A DNA stretch of 64,000 nt from Metabacillus indicus LMG 22858 (lineage in GTDB: Bacteria > Bacillota > Bacilli > Bacillales > Bacillaceae), in contig NZ_JGVU02000002.1 of NCBI RefSeq assembly GCF_000708755.2, forward strand, positions 1,116,001 through 1,180,000, written 5' to 3'. The notes beneath the pieces are model-generated. The model worked only from the letters and a program-made list of their open reading frames with translations. It made no database searches and was not told the origin of the DNA. Numbering within the stretch: the stretch's first letter is position 1; each line of letters begins with the position of its first letter. Position numbers and translations under genes: made by a program. Positions 1-8,258 of this stretch are shown here, piece by piece.

Positions 1-330
1 CTGCGCAATATCTGATTCTGATAATGTCACTGCCACCACATAGTCCGAAATCATATAAAAATATGCTGCATCGATCCAGCGGTCAAAGTCCTCTTCTGTC
101 ATGGCTTTTGGATCTGCAATAATCCCGGCAAAATACATCGCATCATAATTCCCTGTGGCATACAGCTCTTCTGCGAGTACCTGATTGATTTTAATTTGCT
201 TGGCAATTGGTTTCATCGCTCCAGTTGCCACACCAAAAAGAGGTTCCTGTGCCCCATTTGACATGTACATTTTCTTTGTCCGTTCCTTGCCGAGGGATTC
301 AAGCTCCTGCATAACCGTTTTGGCATCCAT
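1..330 (-). CDS. AlkD-like DNA alkylation repair protein, 3' part outside the window
   Basis: The frame is open from an ATG at 330 to the window edge, giving 110 N-terminal residues that begin MDAKTVMQELESLG and include YATGNYDAMYFAG and FDRWIDAAYFYM. I recognise this as the N-terminus of the Bacillus AlkD-like HEAT-repeat family annotated as DNA alkylation repair proteins. Members resemble a glycosylase that removes bulky cationic alkyl lesions, but many are uncharacterised, so the activity is inferred from family. An in-frame ATG at 351 is an alternative start; AAAGGA lies 12 nt before the ATG at 330. A second AlkD-like gene lies at 15875-16543. Confidence 0.75.
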   Translation of the reverse strand, partial: MDAKTVMQELESLGKERTKKMYMSNGAQEPLFGVATGAMKPIAKQIKINQVLAEELYATGNYDAMYFAGIIADPKAMTEEDFDRWIDAAYFYMISDYVVAVTLSESDIAQ

Positions 331-429
331 TGTTTTTGCACGTCCTTTCATATCTTTAAACGATTCTATTTGAGTTTTTGTTCGAGCAAAAATTTATGTT
401 CATTCACTAGCTTCCATGTCGAAAATGAA

Positions 430-1227
430 TTATTCCCAATCATTCCTATGATTTGATATAAATGAAAGGTCTTTTTGATAATGTTCAAGATGGCCTTCTT
501 CGATCATTTTCTGAAAAGCAGGATGGCCTTCACCCGCTTCTCTTTCAATCGTTTTGCACAAGCCTTCGATTCGCAGCAGAACGATATCCAGAACATCTTC
601 TTCAAACGTCTTTCCGTAAGCATCTAAGAACAAGTTCATTCTGCGCTTAATCCTGCTTGCATGCTCCGATGACGATGATTGATAATAAACCTTCTCCCCT
701 TTTTCTGAAACATAAAATCTGCTTAGCGGCACGCATGTATAAAGAGTGTATGCAATGTCCCAAATGCGCGGTCCAGGTCCAGCGACATCAAAATCAATGA
801 TTCCGGTTGGACGCTGGTTATTAAAAATGATGTTATATACCGCAAAATCATTATGACAGAGTACTTCATATGGCTGAGGAGTGTTATCAAGAGGTTTCCA
901 GCTGCTGTCGATCGGAAAATCACTGACAGCATCATGATAGAGCCTGAGCATTTCAGCTGTTTCTTGCAAAACCGCATCTGACCACATGTACTTTTTCAGC
1001 GGATAATGCCCGGCTTCGCCTTCAATAAAGGTCAGAATCTCTCTGCCTATTTCATCTATACCGAGATATTTGGGAGCATACTTATATCCTCTGTCTTCGA
1101 GATGCCTTAGTAGTGAATGAATCTTTCTGCTATTTGGCTTGCATTCCCGTCTTACTGTCTGTCCTGAGCGGTATACACTGGACACGTTGCCTCCAGTGAG
1201 CAATTCTTCGTTTGAAGGATTTGACAA
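430..1227 (-). CDS. Aminoglycoside phosphotransferase-like (APH/choline kinase fold) protein
   Basis: About 265 residues with the kinase-fold landmarks of the APH family. Near the middle is the Brenner-type catalytic loop LCHNDFAVYNIIF (H-N-D followed by N), and about 20 residues later the metal-binding segment IIDFDVAGPGPRIWDIAY. It should transfer phosphate from ATP to a small hydroxylated substrate, but the substrate cannot be read from sequence and resistance should not be assumed. I chose a TTG start at 1227 because a perfect AAGGAGG stands 9 nt upstream; an in-frame ATG at 1251 precedes that site and has no good ribosome binding site. Confidence 0.8.
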   Translation of the reverse strand: MSNPSNEELLTGGNVSSVYRSGQTVRRECKPNSRKIHSLLRHLEDRGYKYAPKYLGIDEIGREILTFIEGEAGHYPLKKYMWSDAVLQETAEMLRLYHDAVSDFPIDSSWKPLDNTPQPYEVLCHNDFAVYNIIFNNQRPTGIIDFDVAGPGPRIWDIAYTLYTCVPLSRFYVSEKGEKVYYQSSSSEHASRIKRRMNLFLDAYGKTFEEDVLDIVLLRIEGLCKTIEREAGEGHPAFQKMIEEGHLEHYQKDLSFISNHRNDWE

Positions 1228-1290
1228 AACGACGCACCTCCTTGTTTTCATTATTTGCGGGCGATTTCCTATCCCTTTATTATTTCTCCC

Positions 1291-2112
1291 TTATGACATA
1301 TCAGTCGTAATCCGGTGTTTCCCGCAATGAAGACATGCAAAAAGATGGACGGTCATGTATGAATTCATCGCTTTCTTTAATTCATCTACTTGATAATCGT
1401 ACTTATCAGCTTCCAGCAGTAAATCCTGCTGCAGTTCCTCCTCCAGGTGACTGATAGTACGCCAGTTTGAAGCTCCTTTATAAGCGCAAAAGTCATGGCA
1501 GTGTTCAAGCCAGGAAATTTCCTGCCAGGACCGGATGGAAGGGGTCCGCATATGCAGCTCCTTCACCTTAAAATCATCGTCAAATGTAGCTGCATAGGGC
1601 TGATTAAAGAAAACCTCGTACTCGTCCCCGGCTCTTCCGGATGCAATGCAATGAACACAAATCACATCCAAATCGTCTTCTCCGTATGCTCCTTCATGAA
1701 AGATATAGCCTTCCTGCCTGCATACCTCGCATGTATCATGATAAAAAGACAAAGATCCGCTTTCATACACATCTGGATGATAAGTAAAATGAGGAAGGCC
1801 CAGTGCAGTTTTAAATTCTTTGATTTCTTTTTCCAAGTCTATGAGACTGACAGTCCATTTCTGATCTTCTGTTTCCTTGTAAACCGTATAGTCAGCACCG
1901 GCACTCACCAGATCAATGATTGCTTTCATAAGAAGCATTCTATCATATTCAAAATCCTCCGCGCGGTAAACCTCTGTTTTCTTACTAACGGCTTTTCTGA
2001 AACTTTCAAAATCATTGGCAGGCAGGACATGGCTCACCCGGGAAAAGAATGTCCCCTTTTGATTCTGCTGCCACTGGGATAAATCAATTTCTAAAACAAA
2101 TGAATTGGACAT
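1291..2112 (-). CDS. CbrC family (UPF0167) protein
   Basis: 273 residues. The second half carries the family signature: LPHFTYHPDVYESGS, then a zinc-ribbon-like pair CEVCRQEG and CVHCIASGRAGDEYEV. A last CLHCGKHR near the C-terminus supplies another cysteine pair. CbrC relatives are linked to colicin E2 tolerance in E. coli, but their biochemical role is unknown. The N-terminal ~100 residues look like a separate all-alpha segment. Start ATG at 2112 follows AAAGGA by 6 nt; the longer in-frame start at 2133 is less likely. Confidence 0.75.
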   Translation of the reverse strand: MSNSFVLEIDLSQWQQNQKGTFFSRVSHVLPANDFESFRKAVSKKTEVYRAEDFEYDRMLLMKAIIDLVSAGADYTVYKETEDQKWTVSLIDLEKEIKEFKTALGLPHFTYHPDVYESGSLSFYHDTCEVCRQEGYIFHEGAYGEDDLDVICVHCIASGRAGDEYEVFFNQPYAATFDDDFKVKELHMRTPSIRSWQEISWLEHCHDFCAYKGASNWRTISHLEEELQQDLLLEADKYDYQVDELKKAMNSYMTVHLFACLHCGKHRITTDMS

Positions 2113-2157
2113 GGTGATTCCTTTCTTCGGCAAACCTAAAGTGATTTCATTCCTTCA

Positions 2158-2409
2158 TTAGATGAAAAAGAAGGTATAGACCTCCTGGACGATCACAGCA
2201 AGCAGTGCTGTAATCAAAATATCAGAAACAACCCATTTCTTTTTTCTCTGCTTATATTCTGAATCAAAAAAATACCTGATCACATACACTGCGGTAAAAA
2301 TGCCAAGCAGTTCAAGAATCGTCAATTTCCGTGTCCTCCAGCCTTCGGTTGGTTTCAAGAGTGTATTCAACAAAAAAAGCATGAATCCTTTTTCGGACGC
2401 ACGCTTCAA
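2158..2409 (-). CDS. Small membrane protein of unknown function
   Basis: Up to 83 residues with two likely membrane segments, one around LTILELLGIFTAVYVIRYF and one at the C-terminus (ILITALLAVIVQEVYTFFF), separated by a basic YKQRKKKW stretch. I do not recognise a family. The start is uncertain: a TTG at 2409 has a weak ribosome binding site, and an ATG at 2382 sits only 4 nt after AAAAAGG. It lies 59 bases from the next small membrane gene in the same direction, so the two may share a transcript. Confidence 0.5.
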   Translation of the reverse strand: MKRASEKGFMLFLLNTLLKPTEGWRTRKLTILELLGIFTAVYVIRYFFDSEYKQRKKKWVVSDILITALLAVIVQEVYTFFFI

Positions 2410-2468
2410 TAAAATCTTACAGGTCTTCTGTTCAATATTTGCTTTCTGTTGTTCGCCTTAAATCCTTT

Positions 2469-2681
2469 TTAGCCAGCAGTCTTCTTTTTTCTGTTCGCAA
2501 ACAGAGATACCATCAGCGCGATCAGAAATCCAGGGATTGCATAAACTTGAATAATGTATAGATTCCATATCTTAGTATCATATCCTGATCCCTCAGGACC
2601 CCCTACTGGCAAAAGAAGTCCAATTAAACAAATTACAAGATACACCACTACTGGCGGCATGATTACTTCTAATAATTTCAT
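2469..2681 (-). CDS. Small two-helix membrane protein
   Basis: 70 residues with two hydrophobic helices (VVVYLVICLIGLLLPV and IIQVYAIPGFLIALMVSLF) and a basic tail NRKKKTAG, consistent with a small inner-membrane protein. The start is secure: AAAGGAGGA lies 6 nt before ATG at 2681. A perfect 22-bp palindrome overlaps the ribosome binding region, so expression is probably controlled by a dedicated repressor or by RNA structure. No family recognised. Confidence 0.65.
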   Translation of the reverse strand: MKLLEVIMPPVVVYLVICLIGLLLPVGGPEGSGYDTKIWNLYIIQVYAIPGFLIALMVSLFANRKKKTAG

Positions 2682-2693
2682 TTCGCATCCTCC

Positions 2694-2715
2694 TTTAGTG
2701 TAATTTTACACTAAA
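2694..2715. promoter_or_regulatory. Perfect palindrome over the leader of the 2469-2681 gene
   Basis: TTTAGTGTAA, two bases, then TTACACTAAA: ten-base arms with no mismatch. Read on the minus strand it ends in the start of the AAAGGAGG ribosome binding site, and an AT-rich -10-like TATAAAG lies upstream. That placement suits an operator that blocks transcription just downstream of the promoter, or a hairpin that hides the ribosome binding site. AGTGTA/TACACT half-sites are known from GntR-family YtrA-type regulators, but no such regulator is in view. Confidence 0.55.
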
Positions 2716-2910
2716 TGGACGTAAATGGAAATTACTTTATAATAAATACTGGAAATTTTTTAATTAATTTTTAGCAGTTAGATTTTACGGCAGTATCTAA
2801 GAGAAATATAGTCTTCACTTTCATTTTTATATATAAGCAGTCCTGTAACCGTCAGGACATACTTTGACGATGCTCTGTTTTTTTAAACTTCTATCAAATA
2901 TTTCACCCGC

Positions 2911-3726
2911 TTATCCCAGCCTCTTCCTCCCTATATAAAGCAAATGCGAGGATATCCCCAAAATAGAAGGATCCGACGCTTTCTCTTTGATTAACTCAAT
3001 TAGTTTCTGAACTTCTTCCTCCCCTTTTTCATTCCAGTAATTCCAGTTCTCTTTTGATAAGGTGGCACCCGCATTAGACCCGATTAATTCAAGCGTTTCA
3101 AATCCATGTGTTTCCATAAAAGGCTTGATGTCGGCTATTTCGAAATAATACGCACCTGTAAAACGGCCCTTATCAGCGTGATCAAAGCAGCCGGTTTGCG
3201 AGAACTTATTGATGCTGTCTATGTTATCATTCGGTCTCCAGTTGTCGGGAAACAAGAGGGATGTGAGGATGTGTCTGAATCTTGGCATAAAAGCTACAAA
3301 CACTAAGCCATCCTGCTTTGTTACACGGTATAACTCCCTTACGGCTTTAATCCGGTCGTTTTCTTCCTGCAGATGATACATGGGGCCAAGCATTAAGGCT
3401 GAGTCAAACTGTTCATCTCCTAACATGTTCAAATCTCTCGCATCTGCCACATGAAAAGCTTCAAACTGTTCTGCTAAATGTAGTTCTTGTGCTTTAACCT
3501 CAGCGATTTTCACCAGTTTCCGAGTTAAATCGGTCAGCGTCACACTATATCCATCTGCAGCCAACGCCATAGAATATTTTCCGGGTCCCGCGCCATTGTC
3601 AAGAATGTGTCCGGTACTCGGCAGATATTTTTTTATATAATGCCAATTCACTTGGAATTCGACCGGCTCCCGTTCAAGCCGGCCCCATTCATCAAAAGTA
3701 TTGTAGTAGCTGATTATGTCATTCAT
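2911..3726 (-). CDS. Class I SAM-dependent methyltransferase
   Basis: 271 residues. Motif I is ILDNGAGPGKYSMAL (residues ~41-55), followed by the acidic strand-2 end VTLTDLT, an AFHVADARDLN motif and a motif-IV-like FDSALMLGPMYHLQ. This is the Methyltransf_11/25 layout for small-molecule methyl transfer from S-adenosylmethionine. The substrate is not predictable. Start ATG at 3726 follows AAAAAGGTG. The upstream 139-aa gene ends 14 bases before this start, so they are probably cotranscribed. Confidence 0.8.
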   Translation of the reverse strand: MNDIISYYNTFDEWGRLEREPVEFQVNWHYIKKYLPSTGHILDNGAGPGKYSMALAADGYSVTLTDLTRKLVKIAEVKAQELHLAEQFEAFHVADARDLNMLGDEQFDSALMLGPMYHLQEENDRIKAVRELYRVTKQDGLVFVAFMPRFRHILTSLLFPDNWRPNDNIDSINKFSQTGCFDHADKGRFTGAYYFEIADIKPFMETHGFETLELIGSNAGATLSKENWNYWNEKGEEEVQKLIELIKEKASDPSILGISSHLLYIGRKRLG

Positions 3727-3740
3727 ATTTCACCTTTTTT

Positions 3741-4160
3741 CTATAAGGATGGTGGATACTCTTCTAAAAAATCACTCATATACTCTCTTAACTCACTTTC
3801 AACATCTTCAACTGTTTCATCAAGCAGCTCACCACTTATGGTACTCCAGGGAATCTTCCTTGAGGTAGTCAACCCTAAAAAAGATCGTTGGCACTCCCAT
3901 ATTTTAATTGTATGTAAATCAATAAGTTCCCCGTTTTCTTCAGAAACGCCAATCGATACAGAAGAACTGTAGTCAGGTGTAAAAGGGTCGTTTCCTTCTT
4001 TATAGAACTCGCCATGCAGATCAAGTTTCTTTTCTGCAAAAACAGGCTTATTTTTGACCAGCAACCTTTCTATCAGTCTCTTCATTGCCGTTTCAGTCGT
4101 TATGATAGTAGATAATAAAGCTTCTGAAAAATCCTTTTGGTGAACTTGCATCTCACTCAC
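3741..4160 (-). CDS. Hypothetical protein, 139 aa
   Basis: An acidic, soluble-looking protein without signal peptide or membrane segment. The middle (SVSIGVSEENGELIDLHTIKIWE) and the C-terminal helix (ETVEDVESELREYMSDFLEEYP) resemble the style of small orphan immunity-type proteins common in Bacillus, but I do not recognise the family. It probably starts at a GTG (4160) or the ATG three codons later. It lies directly upstream of the methyltransferase gene in the same direction. Confidence 0.6.
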   Translation of the reverse strand: MSEMQVHQKDFSEALLSTIITTETAMKRLIERLLVKNKPVFAEKKLDLHGEFYKEGNDPFTPDYSSSVSIGVSEENGELIDLHTIKIWECQRSFLGLTTSRKIPWSTISGELLDETVEDVESELREYMSDFLEEYPPSL

Positions 4161-4230
4161 CCGCTTAGCTTTAGATTTGAGCGATGCTTCATTTCCATTT
4201 TATCACAGCTGGACAAAACACAATATAAAA

Positions 4231-4255
4231 ACAGGATGCGAAACAAGCATCCTGT
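4231..4255 (-). terminator. Rho-independent terminator after the DNA glycosylase gene
   Basis: Arms ACAGGATGC and GCATCCTGT with a 7-base loop. On the minus strand the stem is followed by TTTTTATATTG. It lies about 50 bases after the stop codon at 4304. Confidence 0.85.
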
Positions 4256-4303
4256 GAACCAGTTTATTATGCTACAGAAAACACCCGTTTTCTCCAGTCA
4301 TTC

Positions 4304-5125
4304 TCATCTTTTCTGACACTCCGGGCAGTAATACAGCCGCCTGGACGAAGCGATGATTTTCAGAATTTCCGATCCGTCTTTGCGGCAGGGTCTTCCTTCG
4401 CGGTTGAAAACCCAGTGGCGGTACTGGGATCTCTTTTCACCTTGTTTTTTTAGTTTTTCGGCAAGCTCCAGGTCGTTTGTGATTCCCTTGTGCCTGTAGG
4501 ACTGGACTGTGATGCTGATGATGGCCTCAGCAGCTGCGCGGAGCTGTTCCTCTGTGCAGTCGACGGGACGCATGTCCGGATGGATTTCTGACACATACAG
4601 GATTTCGCTTCGCAGGTAGTTTCCGATTCCGGCGACAAATCCCTGATCTAAAAGCAGAGCTGACCATCTTCTCCGGAAAAAGCGCTTGTCCATGAAACGG
4701 TCAAAAAGATCTTCCGGGGTGATGTCATCGTTCAGGACATCAGGACCTGCTTTGCAGATGAACGGATGAGCCGGCACTTCACTGTCTCTGAGAACCTCAA
4801 TGTCAGAGGCACTGTAAAGTAATGCCGACTTTTTCTCGTTATGAATAGCGAGTCTGAGGATTCGGTTTGTTTTAGGATATGTATAGGCATTGCGAACGAC
4901 CCACTTTCCGTACAGCTGGTTATGGGAATAGATGGTATAGCCGTTGTTGAAGCGGATCAGCATGGCTTTGCCCTTCGTCTCGACTTTTTCTACACGAGCC
5001 CCTTCAAACAGAGGTTCATAATCTTTTAGATGGTCAAATGCAAAGGACACCTCTCCTACCGGCAGAGGAAGAAGAACTTTTTCAATCTGGTCGGCTGCAA
5101 GCCTTATTTCCGGCCCCTCTGGCAC
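4304..5125 (-). CDS. nei: Nei/Fpg-family DNA glycosylase (endonuclease VIII-like)
   Basis: 273 residues starting (M)PEGPEIRLAADQI. Pro2 and Glu3 are the catalytic pair of the Fpg/Nei fold, which removes oxidised bases and nicks by beta-elimination. The helix-two-turn-helix region contains DQGFVAGIGNYLRSEILY, and the C-terminus carries a zinc-finger arrangement ending YYCPECQKR. The PEGPEI start and the lack of Fpg-specific sequence favour endonuclease VIII. It uses a GTG start at 5125, ten bases after AAGGAG. Confidence 0.85.
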   Translation of the reverse strand: MPEGPEIRLAADQIEKVLLPLPVGEVSFAFDHLKDYEPLFEGARVEKVETKGKAMLIRFNNGYTIYSHNQLYGKWVVRNAYTYPKTNRILRLAIHNEKKSALLYSASDIEVLRDSEVPAHPFICKAGPDVLNDDITPEDLFDRFMDKRFFRRRWSALLLDQGFVAGIGNYLRSEILYVSEIHPDMRPVDCTEEQLRAAAEAIISITVQSYRHKGITNDLELAEKLKKQGEKRSQYRHWVFNREGRPCRKDGSEILKIIASSRRLYYCPECQKR

Positions 5126-5224
5126 TCAGCAACACTCCTTTCTTCTCTGTAAAATACCTTTTGTCATGAAGTGTACCCTCATCAATCTACCTTCAAAACC
5201 AGTCAATATGCAGGCAAAAAAAAA

Positions 5225-5240
5225 GAAGCCTTAGAGCTTC
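5225..5240 (-). terminator. Terminator after the 182-aa membrane-anchored protein
   Basis: Arms GAAGC and GCTTC around a 6-base loop, followed on the minus strand by a run of more than eight T (5216-5224). It begins 5 bases after the stop codon at 5245. Confidence 0.75.
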
Positions 5241-5244
5241 AGCA

Positions 5245-5793
5245 TTAAAATCCTTTTTTATTCAGAACAATGACACTGTTTTTCAGCGTTTTCACGCCTT
5301 CTGGCATCAGATCTTTCTGCTGGTAATACCAGAGGATTTTATCCTGGAGATTATGTTTTTGCGCTACTTCCTGTTCAAGCATGACACCGATTTCAAGGGT
5401 GCGTGCCGGTGCTCCGTTTATATTCACTTCAAGTGACCCTTCGGCATCGGATATAAGACCGTAAATCATGGAATTATCATATACATGGTAGTCGATGAGT
5501 TTTTGATCGGCCTTTATTTCTTGCTGCGGGCTTGCCGATATTGCGCCTGTCTTCCACCCGTAAATACCTTGTTTCATAAATGCCGTACCGAGCTGATCGT
5601 TTTCATCAATGAAGAAATAGAGGGCTTCGTCGTTGATATTGTAGGCTGGAATGATGACTTCCATATCCTGCTTCGTCTGTTTGAGAGCTTCAAGGGGTTC
5701 GTCGTAGGAGTGAGAGATTTCTGTCATAGACCAGATCACAAATGCCAGGCCAAAACAAATGAACAAGCCTAAATAAATGCGGTATTTATTCAT
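5245..5793 (-). CDS. Membrane-anchored extracellular protein, unknown function
   Basis: 182 residues with a single N-terminal hydrophobic segment (YLGLFICFGLAFVIW) behind MNKYR, then a soluble domain that should lie outside the membrane. No catalytic motif, lipobox or cell-wall anchor was found. ATG at 5793 follows AAGGGGG. It forms its own transcription unit with a terminator directly after it. I do not recognise the family. Confidence 0.65.
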   Translation of the reverse strand: MNKYRIYLGLFICFGLAFVIWSMTEISHSYDEPLEALKQTKQDMEVIIPAYNINDEALYFFIDENDQLGTAFMKQGIYGWKTGAISASPQQEIKADQKLIDYHVYDNSMIYGLISDAEGSLEVNINGAPARTLEIGVMLEQEVAQKHNLQDKILWYYQQKDLMPEGVKTLKNSVIVLNKKGF

Positions 5794-5913
5794 CCTATTC
5801 CCCCTTCTCTTTCTGTCTTCTTACCTTTTTATATTCTAGGTCTTTGTGCTGTATTCCTTTTGAGTCAAGGAGAAATCATGCGAGGGATTTCGCTAATTCC
5901 GGGCAAGAAAAAA

Positions 5914-5941
5914 GGAACTTCATCAAATTCCGATGAGTTCC
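5914..5941 (-). terminator. Terminator after rpmG
   Basis: Arms GGAACT(t)CATC and GATG(a)GTTCC with a 7-base loop; the minus strand continues TTTTTTCTTG. It lies 10 bases after the rpmG stop. Confidence 0.85.
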
Positions 5942-5951
5942 CTGTGAATTC

Positions 5952-6101
5952 TTACTTTGTTTCGCGGTGCACCGTTACTTTTTTAAGGCGCGGAGAATAT
6001 TTTTTCAGCTCCAGACGGTCAGGATTGTTGCGCTTGTTCTTAGTTGTAATGTAATTGCGGTCCCCTGACTCTGTGCATTGAAGTGTAACGTTGACTCTCA
6101 T
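5952..6101 (-). CDS. rpmG: 50S ribosomal protein L33, zinc-independent (C-minus) paralogue
   Basis: 49 residues, beginning [20 protein letters not shown] and ending HRETK, so the protein is recognisable along its full length. Zinc-binding L33 forms have two CxxC pairs. Here the first pair is C-T-E-S and the second is replaced within KKYSPRLKK, leaving a single cysteine. This is the form that replaces zinc-containing L33 under zinc starvation, like B. subtilis RpmGC. ATG at 6101 follows AGGAGGA. A Zur-type operator lies directly upstream, so the gene is expected to be induced when zinc is scarce. The gene is too short for many automatic annotations. Confidence 0.93.
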   Translation of the reverse strand: MRVNVTLQCTESGDRNYITTKNKRNNPDRLELKKYSPRLKKVTVHRETK

Positions 6102-6121
6102 GATTGTTCCTCCTAAAAATT

Positions 6122-6142
6122 AAAACGTAATAGTTACGATTT
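6122..6142. promoter_or_regulatory. Zur box upstream of rpmG
   Basis: AAAACGTAA, three bases, then TTACGATTT. Apart from one base in the left arm, this is the Zur consensus of B. subtilis (arms AAATCGTAA and TTACGATTT). It ends 21 bases before the rpmG start, so it overlaps the expected promoter or leader and would repress in zinc-replete cells. Confidence 0.85.
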
Positions 6143-6176
6143 GATAAGAACATTCTATCTTCTCTGCCCTAAGTTG

Positions 6177-6722
6177 TCAACTCCATATCCGGCGAATCTT
6201 TGTTTCTCCATCATTTAATTCAATGTGGAAAACATCCGGATTGCTCATCTTCATCATGAGGTCATATCCATAGCTTTCTTCAAAGTATCTAAGCAAAAGC
6301 GCAGAAAGATTTCCATGACTGACTAAAACGATGTGCCCCTCCTCAGCTGAAAGCAGATCGCCAAGCAGTAAGCTTACCCGCTTCATGCCTGACTCATTTG
6401 ATTCTCCACCGTCGAAAGAGAGGGTAAAATCAGCAAACGTTTCCTTCAATTTATCTTTCCAGTCTGCCATATCTGTTCCGCTCATGACCCGCTCTGCAAG
6501 TCTGTCGTCCCGTTCCACTTCAAGTTCGCGCGCAGCAGCAAGGGGCTCAGCGGTTTGAAGGGCACGGCGAAACGGACTGGAGAGAATCCTGTCTATTTTC
6601 TTCCCTTCGAAAAAAGAAACAAGCTTTTCAGCCTGCTGAAACCCCGCTTCGGTCAGAGAGGCCGAAACCTCCTGACCGTGAGCCTGGCAGTGGCGGACCA
6701 AATAGAGGTGCTTAGCTGTCAT
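6177..6722 (-). CDS. Histidine phosphatase family protein (phosphoglycerate mutase-like)
   Basis: 181 residues with the phosphohistidine motif [10 protein letters not shown] near the N-terminus (RH; the usual third residue G/A is C here). The central R-A-L-Q-T-A-E-P motif is present, as is the second catalytic histidine in [13 protein letters not shown]. It should hydrolyse a phosphomonoester through a phosphohistidine; the substrate is unknown. ATG at 6722 follows GAGGTGGAG and overlaps the last 11 bases of rnz, so translation is probably coupled. Confidence 0.85.
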   Translation of the reverse strand: MTAKHLYLVRHCQAHGQEVSASLTEAGFQQAEKLVSFFEGKKIDRILSSPFRRALQTAEPLAAARELEVERDDRLAERVMSGTDMADWKDKLKETFADFTLSFDGGESNESGMKRVSLLLGDLLSAEEGHIVLVSHGNLSALLLRYFEESYGYDLMMKMSNPDVFHIELNDGETKIRRIWS

Positions 6723-7641
6723 TTCTCTCCACCTCAAAACAAGAAAAATCTTCTGCAACAGAAGTATTAGGGAAAATAGCAGATGCTTCGCTTAGGAGAG
6801 TTTGCTGATCCTCATTCTGATACCGGGCGCTGATATGGGTCAGAACCAATTTTTTCACTCCTGCATTCAAGGCAGCTCTGGCGGCCTGAGTAGTTGAAGA
6901 ATGAAAATACTCATACGCAAGCTGTTCATCCTCCTTGCCGAACGTGGATTCATGAACAAGGAGGTCGGCATTAGCTGCAAGCTCCTCTACCTGAGGGCAT
7001 GTCCTTGTATCACCAAGGATCGTAACGACTCTTCCTTTTTTAGGAGCGCCGAGAAAATCCTGCCCGTGCAGGGTTCGTCCGTCATCAAGCATGACCGATT
7101 CCCCATCTTTCAGTTTCTTGTAGAGCGGTCCGGGCTGAACACCCGCCTCTTTCAGCTTATCCACCATGAGCATGCCGGGCAGATCCTTTTCCGTGATCCG
7201 GTAGCCGTAGGATGGAACGCCATGGGAAAGCCTTTTGGCCTCTACTTTAAACTGGCTGTCTTCAAAAACAGTCCCGTCTTCAAATTCCACAATTTCAAGA
7301 GGATATTTCAAATACGTATAGCTCAATTTCAAAGAGTATTCCACATAGTCTTTTATGCCGGGTGGACCATAAATGACAAGTGGTTCTTCCCCTCCCTGAA
7401 ACGAGCGGCTTCCAAGCAGACCCGGAAGTCCGTATATATGATCTCCGTGCATATGGGTTATGAAAATCTTCTCTATTTTTCTCGGTTTAATGCTCGTATG
7501 TAAAATCTGATGCTGCGTGGCCTCCCCGCAGTCAAACAGCCACACCGCCTGCCGCTCCTCAAGCAGCCGCAGTGCAACCGACGTAACATTTCTCGCTTTT
7601 GCCGGCATCCCGGCACCTGTCCCCAAAAACAGCAAATCCAT
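6712..7641 (-). CDS. rnz: Ribonuclease Z (tRNase Z)
   Basis: 309 residues, the usual bacterial length. The metallo-beta-lactamase motif [14 protein letters not shown] is present, with further metal ligands in ILGDTRTC and the C-terminal LTHIS. N-terminal [21 protein letters not shown] is typical. It matures tRNA 3' ends that lack an encoded CCA. Start ATG at 7641 follows GAGGTGAGG. In B. subtilis rnz sits next to zwf; here about 29 kb of accessory genes separate them. Confidence 0.95.
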   Translation of the reverse strand: MDLLFLGTGAGMPAKARNVTSVALRLLEERQAVWLFDCGEATQHQILHTSIKPRKIEKIFITHMHGDHIYGLPGLLGSRSFQGGEEPLVIYGPPGIKDYVEYSLKLSYTYLKYPLEIVEFEDGTVFEDSQFKVEAKRLSHGVPSYGYRITEKDLPGMLMVDKLKEAGVQPGPLYKKLKDGESVMLDDGRTLHGQDFLGAPKKGRVVTILGDTRTCPQVEELAANADLLVHESTFGKEDEQLAYEYFHSSTTQAARAALNAGVKKLVLTHISARYQNEDQQTLLSEASAIFPNTSVAEDFSCFEVERNDS

Positions 7642-7813
7642 GAAGCCTCACCTCATCCGCTTTCTAGTAACTCTAGAATACATGAAAACAGGGAAAAGTT
7701 GAAGATTGGAAAGAGTTCAGAAGAGAAAAGACTTCTGTTTTTTCATCAAATTGAAACTTACCTGTTCTTTATTCGTATAAGTACTGGCAAACAAAAACAG
7801 AGGAGGATCATCG

Positions 7814-8203
7814 GTGAAATCACTTACCAAAAAACGGACAAAAGCGATTTTAATAGACCTGGCAATCTCAAGCGCTGTGACAGCTGGAGTTGAGTATTTC
7901 CTGCGCAAAAAAGTAAAAAGCGAAGCAGTACATACGCTGATCACACCGACTATCGTCATGTGGACACTCGAGTACGCACAGCTGCGCAAAAGAGGTCAAA
8001 CCGTCGGCTACAAAAAAATGGGGCTGGTCCTTGAAAATGAAGATGGTTCAAAACCGACTTCCCGGCAAATTATTAAGCGCATGGGCTACAGGGATACAGT
8101 AAGTACTATTGATTACATAAAAAACCGGAAAGCGTTCGAAGCCGAAGAAGGAGCCGTCTTTCCACATGATCGCTTTTCGGGGACAGAAGTGCGAGAAGTA
8201 TAG
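7814..8203 (+). CDS. RDD-family small membrane protein
   Basis: 129 residues. The middle and C-terminal part, GYKKMGLVLENEDGSKPTSR and IIKRMGYRD, is the conserved core of RDD domain proteins. The first ~60 residues hold two weak hydrophobic segments (ILIDLAISSAVTAGVEYFL and HTLITPTIVMWTLEYAQL). It uses a GTG start with AGGAGG 9 bases upstream. Function in the family is unsettled; some members are sodium/proton exchangers or accessory proteins. It is the first gene of the accessory block and faces away from rnz. Confidence 0.7.
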   Translation: MKSLTKKRTKAILIDLAISSAVTAGVEYFLRKKVKSEAVHTLITPTIVMWTLEYAQLRKRGQTVGYKKMGLVLENEDGSKPTSRQIIKRMGYRDTVSTIDYIKNRKAFEAEEGAVFPHDRFSGTEVREV

Positions 8204-8210
8204 AAAACAA

Positions 8211-8245
8211 AAAGATCGGTCCCTAACCATGCGGACCGATCTTTT
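8211..8245. terminator. Bidirectional terminator between RDD and GNAT genes
   Basis: Arms AAAGATCGGTCC and GGACCGATCTTTT with a 10-base loop. T-runs on both strands serve the convergent genes ending at 8203 (+) and 8259 (-). Confidence 0.9.
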
Positions 8246-8258
8246 CACTCATGCTCTA

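Noticed and set aside
2820-2880. Hairpin after the 2911 methyltransferase as terminator
   Set aside because: TCCTG/CAGGA arms exist but there is no T-run after them; left unassigned.
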